Below the pieces are notes generated by a model. That model did not search any database, had not been told where the DNA came from, and saw nothing but the letters and a program-made list of their open reading frames with translations. From SKVR01 sp037441525 (GTDB lineage Bacteria > Bacteroidota > Bacteroidia > Bacteroidales > UBA7960): a stretch of DNA of 64,000 nucleotides. A program made the translations under genes and the position numbers. Below are positions 36,218 through 45,599 of this stretch, in pieces (position 1 is the stretch's first letter; every line of letters starts with the position of its first letter). The stretch lies in contig JBBISA010000001.1 in the NCBI GenBank assembly GCA_037441525.1, forward strand, positions 248,001 to 312,000, given 5' to 3'.

Positions 36218-37048
36218 TTATAGTATCCCCTTTTCTATCATTAGCGCTTCCATTTTGCTCTGCAAAGCCCTGGCTTCGAGGGCAGCAGCCAGGGCGAAAT
36301 CCTGACCGCCAGATGCATAAATTATACTACGAGATGCGTTTACCAACAATCCACATTCCGGGTTCATTCCATATTGAACAACATCCTTAAGGCTACCCCC
36401 CTGAGCACCAACACCGGGGACAAGTAAAAAATGATCGGGTGCGATTTCCCGAATATCAGCAATCAGTTCACCGCGGGTGGCTCCTACAACAAACATTATA
36501 CGATTGCCGGACGGCATCCCGATACACTTTTTCACTATTTCCTTGAATAATCTTGTGCCCTGCCTGGTTTCGAGTTGTTGAAAGTCTGATGATCCAGGGT
36601 TGCTGGTTAGGGCCAGTACCACAGCCCATTTATCCTTATATTTCAGAAAGGGCTCTATTGTATCTACTCCCATATACGGACTTAGGGTAACTGCATCAAA
36701 TTGTAAGCAATGAAAAAATGCTCTGGCATAATTATCGGCAGTGTTTCCAATATCGCCCCGTTTGGCATCGGCAATTGTAAATATCTCCCCTGAAAAATTC
36801 CCGAGATATTCCATGGTTTTTTCGAGGCTTATCATTCCCTTGCTACCCTTAGCCTCATAAAAAGCAAGATTAGGCTTAAAAGCTACGGCATAGGGCAAAG
36901 TAGCATCAATAATGGCTTTATTGAATTGAAATACCGGATCGGAAGTATGTTTTAAATGTTCGGGGATTTTGTTTTGGTCAGTGTCGAGCCCCACGCACAA
37001 AAACGACCTTTTGGTTTTGATAATTTCAACTATTTGTTTTTTATCCAT
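36218..37048 (-). CDS. pyrF: orotidine 5'-phosphate decarboxylase
   Basis: 276 residues; catalyses the last step of UMP synthesis. The active-site motif DAKRGDIG starts at D94, giving the K96/D99 pair of the type 2 (longer) family that is typical of Bacteroidota. Conserved VGLDTD near the N-terminus and the phosphate-binding VPGVGAQGG near the C-terminus are present. It starts 15 bases after prfA and is probably the last gene of the PorE-like/purM/prfA/pyrF run. Confidence 0.95.
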   Translation of the reverse strand: MDKKQIVEIIKTKRSFLCVGLDTDQNKIPEHLKHTSDPVFQFNKAIIDATLPYAVAFKPNLAFYEAKGSKGMISLEKTMEYLGNFSGEIFTIADAKRGDIGNTADNYARAFFHCLQFDAVTLSPYMGVDTIEPFLKYKDKWAVVLALTSNPGSSDFQQLETRQGTRLFKEIVKKCIGMPSGNRIMFVVGATRGELIADIREIAPDHFLLVPGVGAQGGSLKDVVQYGMNPECGLLVNASRSIIYASGGQDFALAAALEARALQSKMEALMIEKGIL

Positions 37049-37063
37049 AGCCCGGAATGTTGA

Positions 37064-38137
37064 TTAAGCTACACCTTCCTTTAGTTTTTCGGCATTTTCA
37101 GCCACTTTAAGAGCGTCGATGATTTCTTCTATTTCCCCGTCCATAATTACAGAAAGGTTATACAGGGTAAGGCCTATGCGATGGTCGGTAACACGTCCCT
37201 GGGGGTAGTTATAGGTGCGGATTTTGGCTGAACGGTCGCCGGTTGAAACCATGGTTTTTCTTTTGGACGCTATTTCGTCGAGATACTTTTTATACTCCAT
37301 GTCAAACAAGCGGGTACGAAGAACCTTCATCGCCTTTTCCAGGTTTTTGATCTGCGATTTCTGGTCCTGGCAGGTAACTACCAAACCAGTTGGGATGTGT
37401 GTTAAACGAACAGCGGAATAGGTTGTATTAACTGACTGGCCGCCAGGACCTGATGAGCAATAGGTATCTTTGCGAATGTCGCTGGGTTTTAAGTCAATAT
37501 CAAACTCATCGGCTTCGGGTAGCACGGCCACCGTAGCGGCAGAGGTGTGCACACGCCCCTGTGTTTCGGTTTGGGGTACACGTTGAACCCTATGTACTCC
37601 TGATTCATATTTCAAAGTTCCGTAAACCCTGTCGCCCGATACATTGGCAACTATTTCCTTGAAACCGCCTGATGTTCCATCATTTACATCAACAATTTCC
37701 ATTTTCCAACCTTTTTTCTCGCAATACTTGGTGTACATCCGGAACAGATCGCCGGCAAAAATAGCTGCCTCATCCCCGCCTGTGCCGGCTCGAATTTCAA
37801 GGATGGCATTCTTACTATCCTGAGGGTCTGAAGGTACCAGAAGAATTTTAATTTCTTCCTCAAGTTCTTCTTCCCTGGTTGTAAGTTCTTCAAGTTCGGC
37901 TTTTGCCATTTCTCTGAAATCTTCATCCTTTTCGTTGGCAAGAATTTCCTTTGACGAACGAATATTATCAACTACGTTTTTGTATTGTTTATAAACACCT
38001 ACAATCTCTTCCAGGTCCTTGTATTCCTTGTTGAGTTGAATGTATCGTTTCATATCGGCCATAATACCAGGATCGGTAATTAACTGAGCCACTTCCTTGA
38101 ACCGGTTGTGTATTGCTTCGAGCTTTTCGAGTAACAT
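37064..38137 (-). CDS. prfA: peptide chain release factor 1
   Basis: 357 residues; reads UAA and UAG stop codons and releases the polypeptide. The GGQ motif is at 232-234 (SSGPGGQSVN), and the stop-codon-reading tripeptide appears as PQT in QRVPQTETQG, where many proteobacterial RF1 proteins have PAT. The full-length N-terminal region is present, so this is RF1 rather than a short RF-H-like factor. It lies 102 bases after purM and 15 bases before pyrF. Confidence 0.95.
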   Translation of the reverse strand: MLLEKLEAIHNRFKEVAQLITDPGIMADMKRYIQLNKEYKDLEEIVGVYKQYKNVVDNIRSSKEILANEKDEDFREMAKAELEELTTREEELEEEIKILLVPSDPQDSKNAILEIRAGTGGDEAAIFAGDLFRMYTKYCEKKGWKMEIVDVNDGTSGGFKEIVANVSGDRVYGTLKYESGVHRVQRVPQTETQGRVHTSAATVAVLPEADEFDIDLKPSDIRKDTYCSSGPGGQSVNTTYSAVRLTHIPTGLVVTCQDQKSQIKNLEKAMKVLRTRLFDMEYKKYLDEIASKRKTMVSTGDRSAKIRTYNYPQGRVTDHRIGLTLYNLSVIMDGEIEEIIDALKVAENAEKLKEGVA

Positions 38138-38239
38138 ATTATTCTGATCTTAAATCGGTTATTTAATACCTGCAATGAAAAATTAACATTTTCCGGGCTG
38201 CCGTGAAAACGTGGGCAAAATTACTAAAAAACAGTGGTT

Positions 38240-39430
38240 TTACAATTTGTAAGTAAACGTGCCTGCGGGCGATTCAATGGTTAGTTTATTTTCAGTTGCA
38301 CGCTGGCAATAGCCAATGATAAGGGCATCGACCCCAAAGGACTGGCTTATTTCAATGATATCAGGAGCAATTTCTTCGTTGATATAAAGTTCCATGCGGT
38401 GACCCATATTAAAAACCTGATACATTTCGTGCCACGAAGTTTTAGATTCTTTCTGAATGAGTTCAAAAAGAGGCGGTATGGGAAATAAGTTGTTTTTTAT
38501 AACATGAAGACTATCAATAAACTTTAAAACTTTGGTTTGTGCACCGCCACTGTTGTGAATAATACCGTGTATCTGGGGTCTGTAATTGTCAAGAATTTCC
38601 TTAATTATCGGGGCATAGGTTCGTGTTGGAGACAGAACCAGTTTTCCGGCGTTTACACCAAAGGCATTTTCAATTTTTTCGGTAAGTTGTCGAGATCCCA
38701 GATAAATCATCTCATCAGGCAAACCATTGTCAAAACTTTCGGGAAATTTGTCGGCATACTTCCGTGAAAAAACATCATGACGGGCAGATGTAAGGCCATT
38801 GCTGCCCATTCCACCATTGTAATCATCTTCATATACCGCATTACCAAACGAGGCCAGACCTACAATAACATCATTAGCTTTGATTTTCTCATTTGTGATG
38901 ATTTCAGACCGGGAGACCCTTGCAGTTACGGTTGAATCAACAATGATGGTTCGCACAAGATCGCCAACATCTGCAGTTTCGCCACCGGTAGACCAAATTG
39001 TTATCCCATACTTGCGCATTTTCTCCAGAAACTCTTCGGTACCTTCAATAATGGTCTTGATTACTTCGCCGGGAACCAGACGTTTATTTCTTCCAATGGT
39101 TGATGAAAGCAGTATATTTCGGGTAATTCCCACACAGAGCAGATCGTCGAGGTTCATTACTACAGCATCTTGTGCAATGCCTTTCCAAACAGAAAGATCT
39201 CCTGTTTCGCGCCAGTACATATAGGCCAGGGACGATTTTGTACCGGCGCCATCGGCATGCATTACATTGCACCACGCGGCATCGCCACCCAGTATATCGG
39301 GCACCACCTTGCAGAATGCTTTGGGAAATATCCCTTTATCAATATTTTTAATGGCATTGTGTACATCTTCTTTCGATGCTGAAACCCCTCTTCTGGCATA
39401 GTTTCCCTGCTGTTCGTTCAATTCGCTCAT
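38240..39430 (-). CDS. purM: phosphoribosylformylglycinamidine cyclo-ligase (AIR synthase)
   Basis: About 396 residues from ATG 39430, beginning MSELNEQQGNYARRGVSASKED. It makes aminoimidazole ribotide in purine synthesis with ATP. The family core is visible: HADGAGTKSSLAY (ATP-binding loop), GGETADVGDLVRT and NSGGAQTK. It is longer than the ~345-residue Escherichia coli enzyme, as is usual in Bacteroidota. A start at 39472 is possible but overlaps the upstream gene by 23 bases. Same-strand neighbours are the PorE-like gene and prfA. Confidence 0.93.
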   Translation of the reverse strand: MSELNEQQGNYARRGVSASKEDVHNAIKNIDKGIFPKAFCKVVPDILGGDAAWCNVMHADGAGTKSSLAYMYWRETGDLSVWKGIAQDAVVMNLDDLLCVGITRNILLSSTIGRNKRLVPGEVIKTIIEGTEEFLEKMRKYGITIWSTGGETADVGDLVRTIIVDSTVTARVSRSEIITNEKIKANDVIVGLASFGNAVYEDDYNGGMGSNGLTSARHDVFSRKYADKFPESFDNGLPDEMIYLGSRQLTEKIENAFGVNAGKLVLSPTRTYAPIIKEILDNYRPQIHGIIHNSGGAQTKVLKFIDSLHVIKNNLFPIPPLFELIQKESKTSWHEMYQVFNMGHRMELYINEEIAPDIIEISQSFGVDALIIGYCQRATENKLTIESPAGTFTYKL

Positions 39431-39449
39431 TGTTGTTTGTTTGCTTCTG

Positions 39450-41468
39450 TTATTTTCGTTGTCGTTCATCAAACATATCCGAAATCACTCTGAATTCGGT
39501 TCGTCGGTTGAGCTGATGTGCAACATCGCGGTGTTGTTCGGAAGGTAATGCATTGATATATTGTTCTGAAAGAACGGTTCCAGCTGTGAAAGTGAACCCC
39601 AGCCTTACAATGGTTTTTTCAATTACTCTTGGAACTCTTTTTCCATAGCCTCGGGCAACCAAACGGCGGCTGTCGATACTATTGGCAATCAAATATTCAA
39701 CAACCGACTGCGCACGACGCTGAGAAAGAGTGTCGTTTACCGCATCGCTACCACGACTGTCGGTATGCGATTGAAGCTCAATTATCAATCCGGGATTGTC
39801 TTTAAGAGTATTAATGAGACCGTTGAGAGAGTCACGATATTGGGGCAAAAGTTCCCATCTTCCGAAATCATAGAGAATTTCGGGCAGCATGATGGGTTTC
39901 TCAGGAATTGCCGCAAGATAGAAATCATAGACGAAGTCGCGACTTCTCACAATACCTACCGTTGTTTCCTGCCCCCGGGCATTGAAAAACTTTTCCTTAC
40001 TTACAAGAATATCGTAGCTTGTGTTGCTTTTTATACGGGTATTATCGAAACGGTAAACACCAGTATTTGATGTTTCGGTTTGAGTAAAAGTACCATCAGA
40101 ACCTACCAGTTGAACCTGAACTCCTGGCAATACAACCTTTGTACTGTCGTCGCGTACGGTGCCCTGCAAGGTAAACTCAACCGGGGCAAGGTTAAACGAA
40201 TAAATTGCATCACCCCTGGCGCCCCTTTCAACCCGACTTGATGTAAAAAAGCCTGAATTGGCCCCTTTCCTGAAGGTAATGCCAAAGTCGTCGCCGGCAC
40301 TATTTATTGGAGTTCCAATATTTTCTGGTTGGGACCATGAATCGCGATTTGGTTTTGAGAAGAAAATATCCAATCCGCCCAAACCAGGGTGTCCGTTTGA
40401 TGAGAAATAAAGTGCTCCATCCTCCCGAATATGGGGAAACATTTCATCGCCGGGCGTATTAATCACCGAACCAAGGTTGCGAATATCTTTAAATTCACCG
40501 TTTGGCGATCCCCTTTCGGCATACCAGATATCCCTGCCGCCCTGACCACCAGGCATATCTGAAACAAAGTACAATCGCATATCATCAATGCTTATAGCAG
40601 GATGCCCAACAGATATGATGCTATCGGCTGCCAGTTTTATTTCCACCGGATCGCCCCATTCGGCTCCCTTCCTTTCTGATGCATAAATCCTGCAACCCAG
40701 ATTTGCATTTGGTACCGACTGGCACCGGGTAAAATAGAGCACGGTACCGGTTGAATTCACTGAAGGTGCTCCTTCATTAAACTCGGTGTTTACAGGTCCT
40801 TCATCTAATAGCGATGGGTTGCTCCATACCCCCTTGCGATCGAGAAAAGATACGAACAAGGATGTATGTTTCTGGCCTGTCCAGGGGTCTTTCTTTGATC
40901 CCATTGCACCATCGCGCGATGAAGCAAAAATCAGAATACTGTTTCTGCTATCGCCAAAGGCAGGGGTAAAATCATTGTTCCGGGAGTTGAAAACCCTTTC
41001 CAGATTCACTTCATATAATCCCGGGTTATCGCGGAGAAATTGCGAAGCTTCAATGGTTTTTATTCCCCATGCCCCCCGCCAGTCGTCGGGGACTTTTTCA
41101 CTGTAAATTTTAAACTGTGCAAGGGCATCTTCATACTTTTCGTTTTGCATCAATACCTCGGCGAGATAGAAAATAGCAATCGGGTCGGGATAATTACCCC
41201 TGATGGCACGTCTTAAAAAAGTTTCGGCCCGGCGTGGTTCGTTAAGGAACTTATAGCATAATCCTGTTTGAAAAAGAATACGTGTAGCTTCGCGTTTATC
41301 TTTGCGTTGCGCTTTTTTGTAAGCCTTTTTATAATGCTCGAGTGCTGCGCTGTATTGTTTCATTTTAAAGGCATTGTCGGCCTTTATGGTTCGGCGGTTC
41401 TGACTATATATTTCTGATGAGAATAAAAGGAAAAATAGCGGGATAAAAAGGAAGAAAATGTTCTTCAT
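39450..41468 (-). CDS. PorE-like OmpA-family protein (TPR, PD40 propeller, OmpA)
   Basis: 672 residues with signal peptide (1-22, ending IYSQ). Order: N-terminal TPR units (about 25-130), a beta-propeller of PD40/WD40-like repeats (about 160-430, with repeated SxDGxxLYFSSN-type strands), a carboxypeptidase-regulatory-like domain (about 440-515), and a C-terminal OmpA peptidoglycan-binding domain (about 545-665, with LQSHTDSRGSDAVNDTLS and RAQSVVEYL). This is the architecture of PorE of Porphyromonas gingivalis, a type IX secretion component, and the length agrees. Many paralogues of this layout exist in Bacteroidota, so a T9SS role is inferred, not shown. Confidence 0.8.
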   Translation of the reverse strand: MKNIFFLFIPLFFLLFSSEIYSQNRRTIKADNAFKMKQYSAALEHYKKAYKKAQRKDKREATRILFQTGLCYKFLNEPRRAETFLRRAIRGNYPDPIAIFYLAEVLMQNEKYEDALAQFKIYSEKVPDDWRGAWGIKTIEASQFLRDNPGLYEVNLERVFNSRNNDFTPAFGDSRNSILIFASSRDGAMGSKKDPWTGQKHTSLFVSFLDRKGVWSNPSLLDEGPVNTEFNEGAPSVNSTGTVLYFTRCQSVPNANLGCRIYASERKGAEWGDPVEIKLAADSIISVGHPAISIDDMRLYFVSDMPGGQGGRDIWYAERGSPNGEFKDIRNLGSVINTPGDEMFPHIREDGALYFSSNGHPGLGGLDIFFSKPNRDSWSQPENIGTPINSAGDDFGITFRKGANSGFFTSSRVERGARGDAIYSFNLAPVEFTLQGTVRDDSTKVVLPGVQVQLVGSDGTFTQTETSNTGVYRFDNTRIKSNTSYDILVSKEKFFNARGQETTVGIVRSRDFVYDFYLAAIPEKPIMLPEILYDFGRWELLPQYRDSLNGLINTLKDNPGLIIELQSHTDSRGSDAVNDTLSQRRAQSVVEYLIANSIDSRRLVARGYGKRVPRVIEKTIVRLGFTFTAGTVLSEQYINALPSEQHRDVAHQLNRRTEFRVISDMFDERQRK

Positions 41469-41596
41469 TGTGTATTTGGGAGATCGTTAAAGTTTGATTT
41501 AAATCATCGCCGGTTTTTTTAATCACCGGTTTACCCATAAACGGCAGGATATTATTAAAATTGTAATAAATCTTATTCAGAATATCTAATTACTAA

Positions 41597-42028
41597 TCAC
41601 CTTTTATCAGCACTATCAGCAGAATTCATTGCTTCTGTATTGCGCTCACCTTCATCGTTTTCATTCACAGATGTAGTTTTTGTTTCGTTACTCTCATTTG
41701 CAGATGTTTTTGTTTCATCCGACGGGTATGATTCGGGTGGTGTTGATGGGTAATAATCGTAACCGTAAGGGTCGCTGGGCCCTTTGCTGTATTGTTCAAT
41801 CTCATTGGTTACCTGTTTGGCTGGTTTTTCAAGCTCTTCAGAATACTTATTGATTTCGGCATTAATGTCGCGCTGAACTTTTTTTACTTCATTAATGGCT
41901 TTCCCGACGGTGCGGGCAATTTCAGGTATTTTCTTGGGCCCGAAAAGGATTAACACCAGCAACAGAATTAACAGTATTTCGCCACCACTAACACCAAACA
42001 ATAATACTAAGGTCACAAGAGTATTCAT
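41597..42028 (-). CDS. tatA: TatA/TatB-family protein translocase subunit
   Basis: About 143 residues from ATG 42028. One N-terminal membrane span is followed by the diagnostic LFGPKKIPEIARTVGKAINEVKK amphipathic helix, then an acidic, low-complexity tail rich in P, Y, E, S and T. The Tat system exports folded proteins. The tail is longer than in a minimal TatA and could indicate a TatA/B bifunctional form. The frame extends to 42064, but a -7 box at 42046-42053 makes that start unlikely. tatC is not in the window. Confidence 0.85.
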   Translation of the reverse strand: MNTLVTLVLLFGVSGGEILLILLLVLILFGPKKIPEIARTVGKAINEVKKVQRDINAEINKYSEELEKPAKQVTNEIEQYSKGPSDPYGYDYYPSTPPESYPSDETKTSANESNETKTTSVNENDEGERNTEAMNSADSADKR

Positions 42029-42045
42029 AACGAAAAAATAAATGA

Positions 42046-42053
42046 CAAATTTA
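42046..42053 (-). promoter_or_regulatory. tatA promoter, -7 box
   Basis: The minus strand reads TAAATTTG, 18 bases before the tatA ATG at 42028, leaving a leader of about 11 bases. Confidence 0.5.
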
Positions 42054-42100
42054 AAACAAACCAAGGAATTAACCCTGTTGCGACTTGTTTTTTGCCAAAA

Positions 42101-42140
42101 TAAAACTGCAAAGGCCGCTTTTCTTGAGCGGCCTTGCAGT
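42101..42140 (-). terminator. secDF terminator
   Basis: On the minus strand ACTGCAAGGCCGCT (42140-42127) pairs with AGCGGCCTTTGCAGT, with one bulged base, then TTTTATTTT follows. The stem is long and GC-rich. Confidence 0.85.
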
Positions 42141-42156
42141 TGAGTTGGTTATATTA

Positions 42157-45100
42157 TCAGCTATTTTTAGCTTTCCGATGCTGACGCAAAATTAAATCGT
42201 AAGCAATTGGGGTTGCATTAAAGAGTGATGAGTAGGTTCCTACGCCAATACCCATAAGCAAAGCAAACGAAAAACCGCGAATAACCTCACCTCCAAACAG
42301 GAATATAATTAACAACACAGCCAGTGTTGTGCCTGAAGTATTTAAGGTTCTCGACAGGGTTGCATTAAGAGCAAGGTTGATGTTTAACTTCAGATCACGT
42401 TTTGGAAAAAGTGTTGTGTTTTCTCTGATTCGGTCGAAGATAATTACTGTATCGTTGATTGAGTAACCGATAACGGTAAGGATTGCCGCGATAAATGTCT
42501 GGTCGATCTCCATCGTCCACGGTACAATGTTGTATAGCAACGAATAAAGCGAGATAACAATTAGCGAGTCGTGGGCCAGAGTTATCAAACCGCCCAGACC
42601 AAATTGCCATTTACCAAAACGGGCAGCAATATAGAGAAAGATAATAATAAGGGCCACAATAACACTGATAACTGCTCCCTGCTTAATATCGGCTGCAATG
42701 GTTGGTCCAACCTTCTGAGAACTTAAACGGCCAATAATTTTATCCTGATCAGAAACAAAGTCATCAAATGAAATGGGGGAAACAAAAAACTCTCCTACTC
42801 CTTCAAAAAGTTTTCTTTCGGCCAAAGAATCGGCAATGGCCGAATCATCATTAATAAGGTATTTTGTGGTAATCTTTACCTGGTTGTTTGGACCAAAGGT
42901 TTTTACTTCGGGGGCTTCGCCAAATTCATCAATCAGCGCGGCACGCATTTGCACTGTGTTTACATTCTGGTCGAAACGGACAACATAAGACCGTCCGCCT
43001 GAAAAATCAACTCCGTAGCTTAAACCTCTTACCAGTAAGGAACCAACTCCGATAACTATAACAATTGATGAAAGAATATAAAACTTCTTACGAACACCAA
43101 TAAAATCGAAATTTACTTTGGTAAGTACATCCTTAGAAATTTTAGAATCGAAGGCAATGGGTATATTGCGATCTATCCAGTAGGAGAATATAAGCCTTGA
43201 TATTAAAATGGCAGTAAACAATGAAGAAAGAATACCAATTATAAGGGTTGTAGCGAAACCTTGCACCGGACCTGTACCAAAAACATAAAGCACAATACCG
43301 GTTAACAAGGTGGTTACGTTACCGTCGATTATTGCAGAATAAGCATTTTTATACCCATCCGAAATAGCGAGCTTCTGTCCTTTCCCTGCACGCAACTCTT
43401 CAAGGATACGCTCATAAATAATTACGTTGGCATCAACAGCCATACCGAGTGTTAAAACAATACCGGCAATACCAGGCAGGGTAAGAACTGCACCCAGCGA
43501 TGCAAGTACACCAAAAATGAAGAATATATTGGTAATAAGTGCAAGGTCAGCAACAAAACCGGCACGGTTGTAATAAATCGCCATATAAATCAAAACTATC
43601 AGGAAAGCGATCAAGAAGGATGTAAGACCACTTGCTATAGCTTCTCTACCCAAGGAAGGGCCAACGATTGCTTCTTCTACAATACGTGCAGGTGCAGGCA
43701 GTGAACCGGCTCTGAGAATATTGGCAAGGTCCATGGCCTCATCCAGAGTAAAATTACCGGTAATTTGTGAACGGCCACCTGAAATTTCCTGGTTTACAGT
43801 GGGGAATGAGTAAACATAATCGTCGAGAACAATCGCAATAGACCGCTGAATGTTAGCACCTGTTAATCTTCTCCATTCGCGGGAGCCTTCGCTATTCATG
43901 GTCATTGAGATTTCGGGGGCTCCAGTTGCGCTGAAATCATGGCGAGCATCCACAATTACCTCACCTGTGAGAGGGGGTTCTCCCCTGCTTGGAACCTTAA
44001 TAGCAATAAGTTGAAGTCTGTTTTCCTGGCCTTTTTGTGATTTATGTGTCCAGAGAAGTTTAAGTTCACGTGGGAATAAGCTTCTGACAGTGGATTGGCT
44101 AAGGTACCTGTTTACCTTTGCTGTATCGGCAATTGCAGCAGTTCCAACAACCGGGCCATTGCCAAGGAATGGCTGGCCACTCTGCTGGTCCATGAAAACA
44201 TTCATGGTAAGCACGGCAAACAGGGGGTTGTTTCTGGCTAGTTCCTGGTCGGTGCCAGTTTCATCAGTGGCTCCGGAAAGTAATTCAGAAAGCTCGTCCC
44301 TTTCAGCTGCCAAGGTATCGATTGTTGCTGTTTCACGGGCAGGTTGAGTCTGGACTGCGGGTGTTTCAGCTACTGCGGTGCGTGGCATCATATCCCTCAA
44401 CCTGTCATTGGCATCGGCGAAGAAAGAGTATATTTCAGAAAGTTCGTATGTTTCCCAGAATTCAAGACGCGCGGTTCCCTGAAGGAGCCTTCTTACACGG
44501 TCTTGTTCTTTTATACCTGGTAATTCAACCAAAATACGTCCGGAAGTTTGTAGTTTCTGAATATTGGGCTGGGCAACACCAAAGCGGTCGATACGGGTGC
44601 GCAGAATCTGAAATGACCGGTCGATGGCAGCATCTACTTCCGTGTTAAGAACAGCCAAAACCTCATCGTTGGTGGCATTAAAGCTAATGCGGTCTCTCAT
44701 TTCTGGGGTAGAGAAAATAGCGGCCAGGCTGGCATTGGGATCGGTTTCGCGAAATGCACGCCCGAAATGGGCTACAAAACCTTCACGACTTCCCCGGTTT
44801 GCCTGGATGGCTTTTTCCATGGCTGCAACAAAGGTGGGATCCTGACTATTGCCCGAAAGTGCTTTAATAATGTCGGGCACGGAAATCTCAAGGGTAACGT
44901 TCATACCCCCTCTCAGGTCGAGACCAAGGTTGATTTCGCGGTCTTTAACTTCCTTAAAAGTATACTTTCTAACCCCGAGGTTAAACACCACTTCACTTGC
45001 CATTGAATCGAGATAATACTTTTCGAAACTGTGCTTGAGCGAATCAAGGAGCACCATCTCTACCAACTGTCCGCCACCTGAAAGATCACGGGCCTGGGTG

Positions 45101-45234
45101 TAAACGCGTTCAGATTGTGCGAAAGTTCTGGCATTGCGTTCAACTTTGCGGGCAAAATAGGTGAATGACAATTGATACAGACATACCAAAGCAAATGCAA
45201 TGGCGAAAAATCGAATTAATCCTTTGTTCTGCAT
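42157..45234 (-). CDS. secDF: protein translocase subunit SecDF (fused)
   Basis: 1025 residues. SecD and SecF are one polypeptide, as is typical in Bacteroidota. The SecD half has an N-terminal span, DLRGGMNVTLEI, a long periplasmic P1 region and a six-span module; the SecF half begins near residue 700 with the motif YGVDFSGGRSYVVRF and repeats the six-span module (INDTVIIFDRIRE). It uses the proton gradient to pull exported chains out of SecYEG. A Q/T/A-rich stretch near residues 285-310 is probably a linker. It has its own promoter and terminator. Confidence 0.95.
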   Translation of the reverse strand: MQNKGLIRFFAIAFALVCLYQLSFTYFARKVERNARTFAQSERVYTQARDLSGGGQLVEMVLLDSLKHSFEKYYLDSMASEVVFNLGVRKYTFKEVKDREINLGLDLRGGMNVTLEISVPDIIKALSGNSQDPTFVAAMEKAIQANRGSREGFVAHFGRAFRETDPNASLAAIFSTPEMRDRISFNATNDEVLAVLNTEVDAAIDRSFQILRTRIDRFGVAQPNIQKLQTSGRILVELPGIKEQDRVRRLLQGTARLEFWETYELSEIYSFFADANDRLRDMMPRTAVAETPAVQTQPARETATIDTLAAERDELSELLSGATDETGTDQELARNNPLFAVLTMNVFMDQQSGQPFLGNGPVVGTAAIADTAKVNRYLSQSTVRSLFPRELKLLWTHKSQKGQENRLQLIAIKVPSRGEPPLTGEVIVDARHDFSATGAPEISMTMNSEGSREWRRLTGANIQRSIAIVLDDYVYSFPTVNQEISGGRSQITGNFTLDEAMDLANILRAGSLPAPARIVEEAIVGPSLGREAIASGLTSFLIAFLIVLIYMAIYYNRAGFVADLALITNIFFIFGVLASLGAVLTLPGIAGIVLTLGMAVDANVIIYERILEELRAGKGQKLAISDGYKNAYSAIIDGNVTTLLTGIVLYVFGTGPVQGFATTLIIGILSSLFTAILISRLIFSYWIDRNIPIAFDSKISKDVLTKVNFDFIGVRKKFYILSSIVIVIGVGSLLVRGLSYGVDFSGGRSYVVRFDQNVNTVQMRAALIDEFGEAPEVKTFGPNNQVKITTKYLINDDSAIADSLAERKLFEGVGEFFVSPISFDDFVSDQDKIIGRLSSQKVGPTIAADIKQGAVISVIVALIIIFLYIAARFGKWQFGLGGLITLAHDSLIVISLYSLLYNIVPWTMEIDQTFIAAILTVIGYSINDTVIIFDRIRENTTLFPKRDLKLNINLALNATLSRTLNTSGTTLAVLLIIFLFGGEVIRGFSFALLMGIGVGTYSSLFNATPIAYDLILRQHRKAKNS

Positions 45235-45331
45235 TTTATCTGTTTTTAAATTTAATTTGTGTTTCCTGATTGGCGGAATATCCTGTTTTTATTATAATTA
45301 ATTAGCGACAGGGAGTTTACTAAAAAGGCTG

Positions 45332-45362
45332 CAAAGATAGAATTTCACCGCTTAATTTACAA
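45332..45362 (-). promoter_or_regulatory. secDF promoter (-7 and -33 boxes)
   Basis: The minus strand shows TTG (45362-45360), a 20-base spacer and TATCTTTG (45339-45332), fitting both Bacteroidota promoter elements. The -33 box lies within a perfect palindrome. Confidence 0.65.
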
Positions 45363-45438
45363 TGCATTGTTCGAAAACTATCCAACTTTTTGTAAATGTT
45401 AGATAACTAAAAAGGAAAATCTTTCAACAACGCATTGT
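45359..45438. repeat. two copies of a 12-base palindrome upstream of secDF
   Basis: ACAATGCATTGT (45359-45370) is a perfect palindrome. ACAACGCATTGT (45427-45438) matches it at 11 of 12 positions, starting 68 bases away. The first overlaps the secDF -33 box, so the pair could be a repressor operator. Confidence 0.45.
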
Positions 45439-45546
45439 TTTAAAGGAATTTATCAATAAAAAAAAACAAAAATGGCTATTAAATCCCATTAATAAACAGC
45501 TGTGAAATAACATTGCTGACGGCTGAAATCTCAATCAAAATTTCCA

Positions 45547-45582
45547 TAAAAAAGCCTTCCTTAATGATTCAAAGAAGGCTTT
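45547..45582 (-). terminator. terminator of the vor/kor operon
   Basis: On the minus strand AAAGCCTTC (45582-45574) pairs with GAAGGCTTT (45559-45551), and the T-run continues to 45548. Confidence 0.85.
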
Positions 45583-45599
45583 CAGGTTTTAATTGCGTC

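Larger units (their letters stand above)
45235..45599. other. 365-base intergenic region upstream of secDF
   Basis: It holds the secDF promoter (45332-45362), two near-identical 12-base palindromes (45359-45370 and 45427-45438) and the terminator of the upstream vor/kor operon (45547-45582). No coding frame is evident. Confidence 0.6.
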
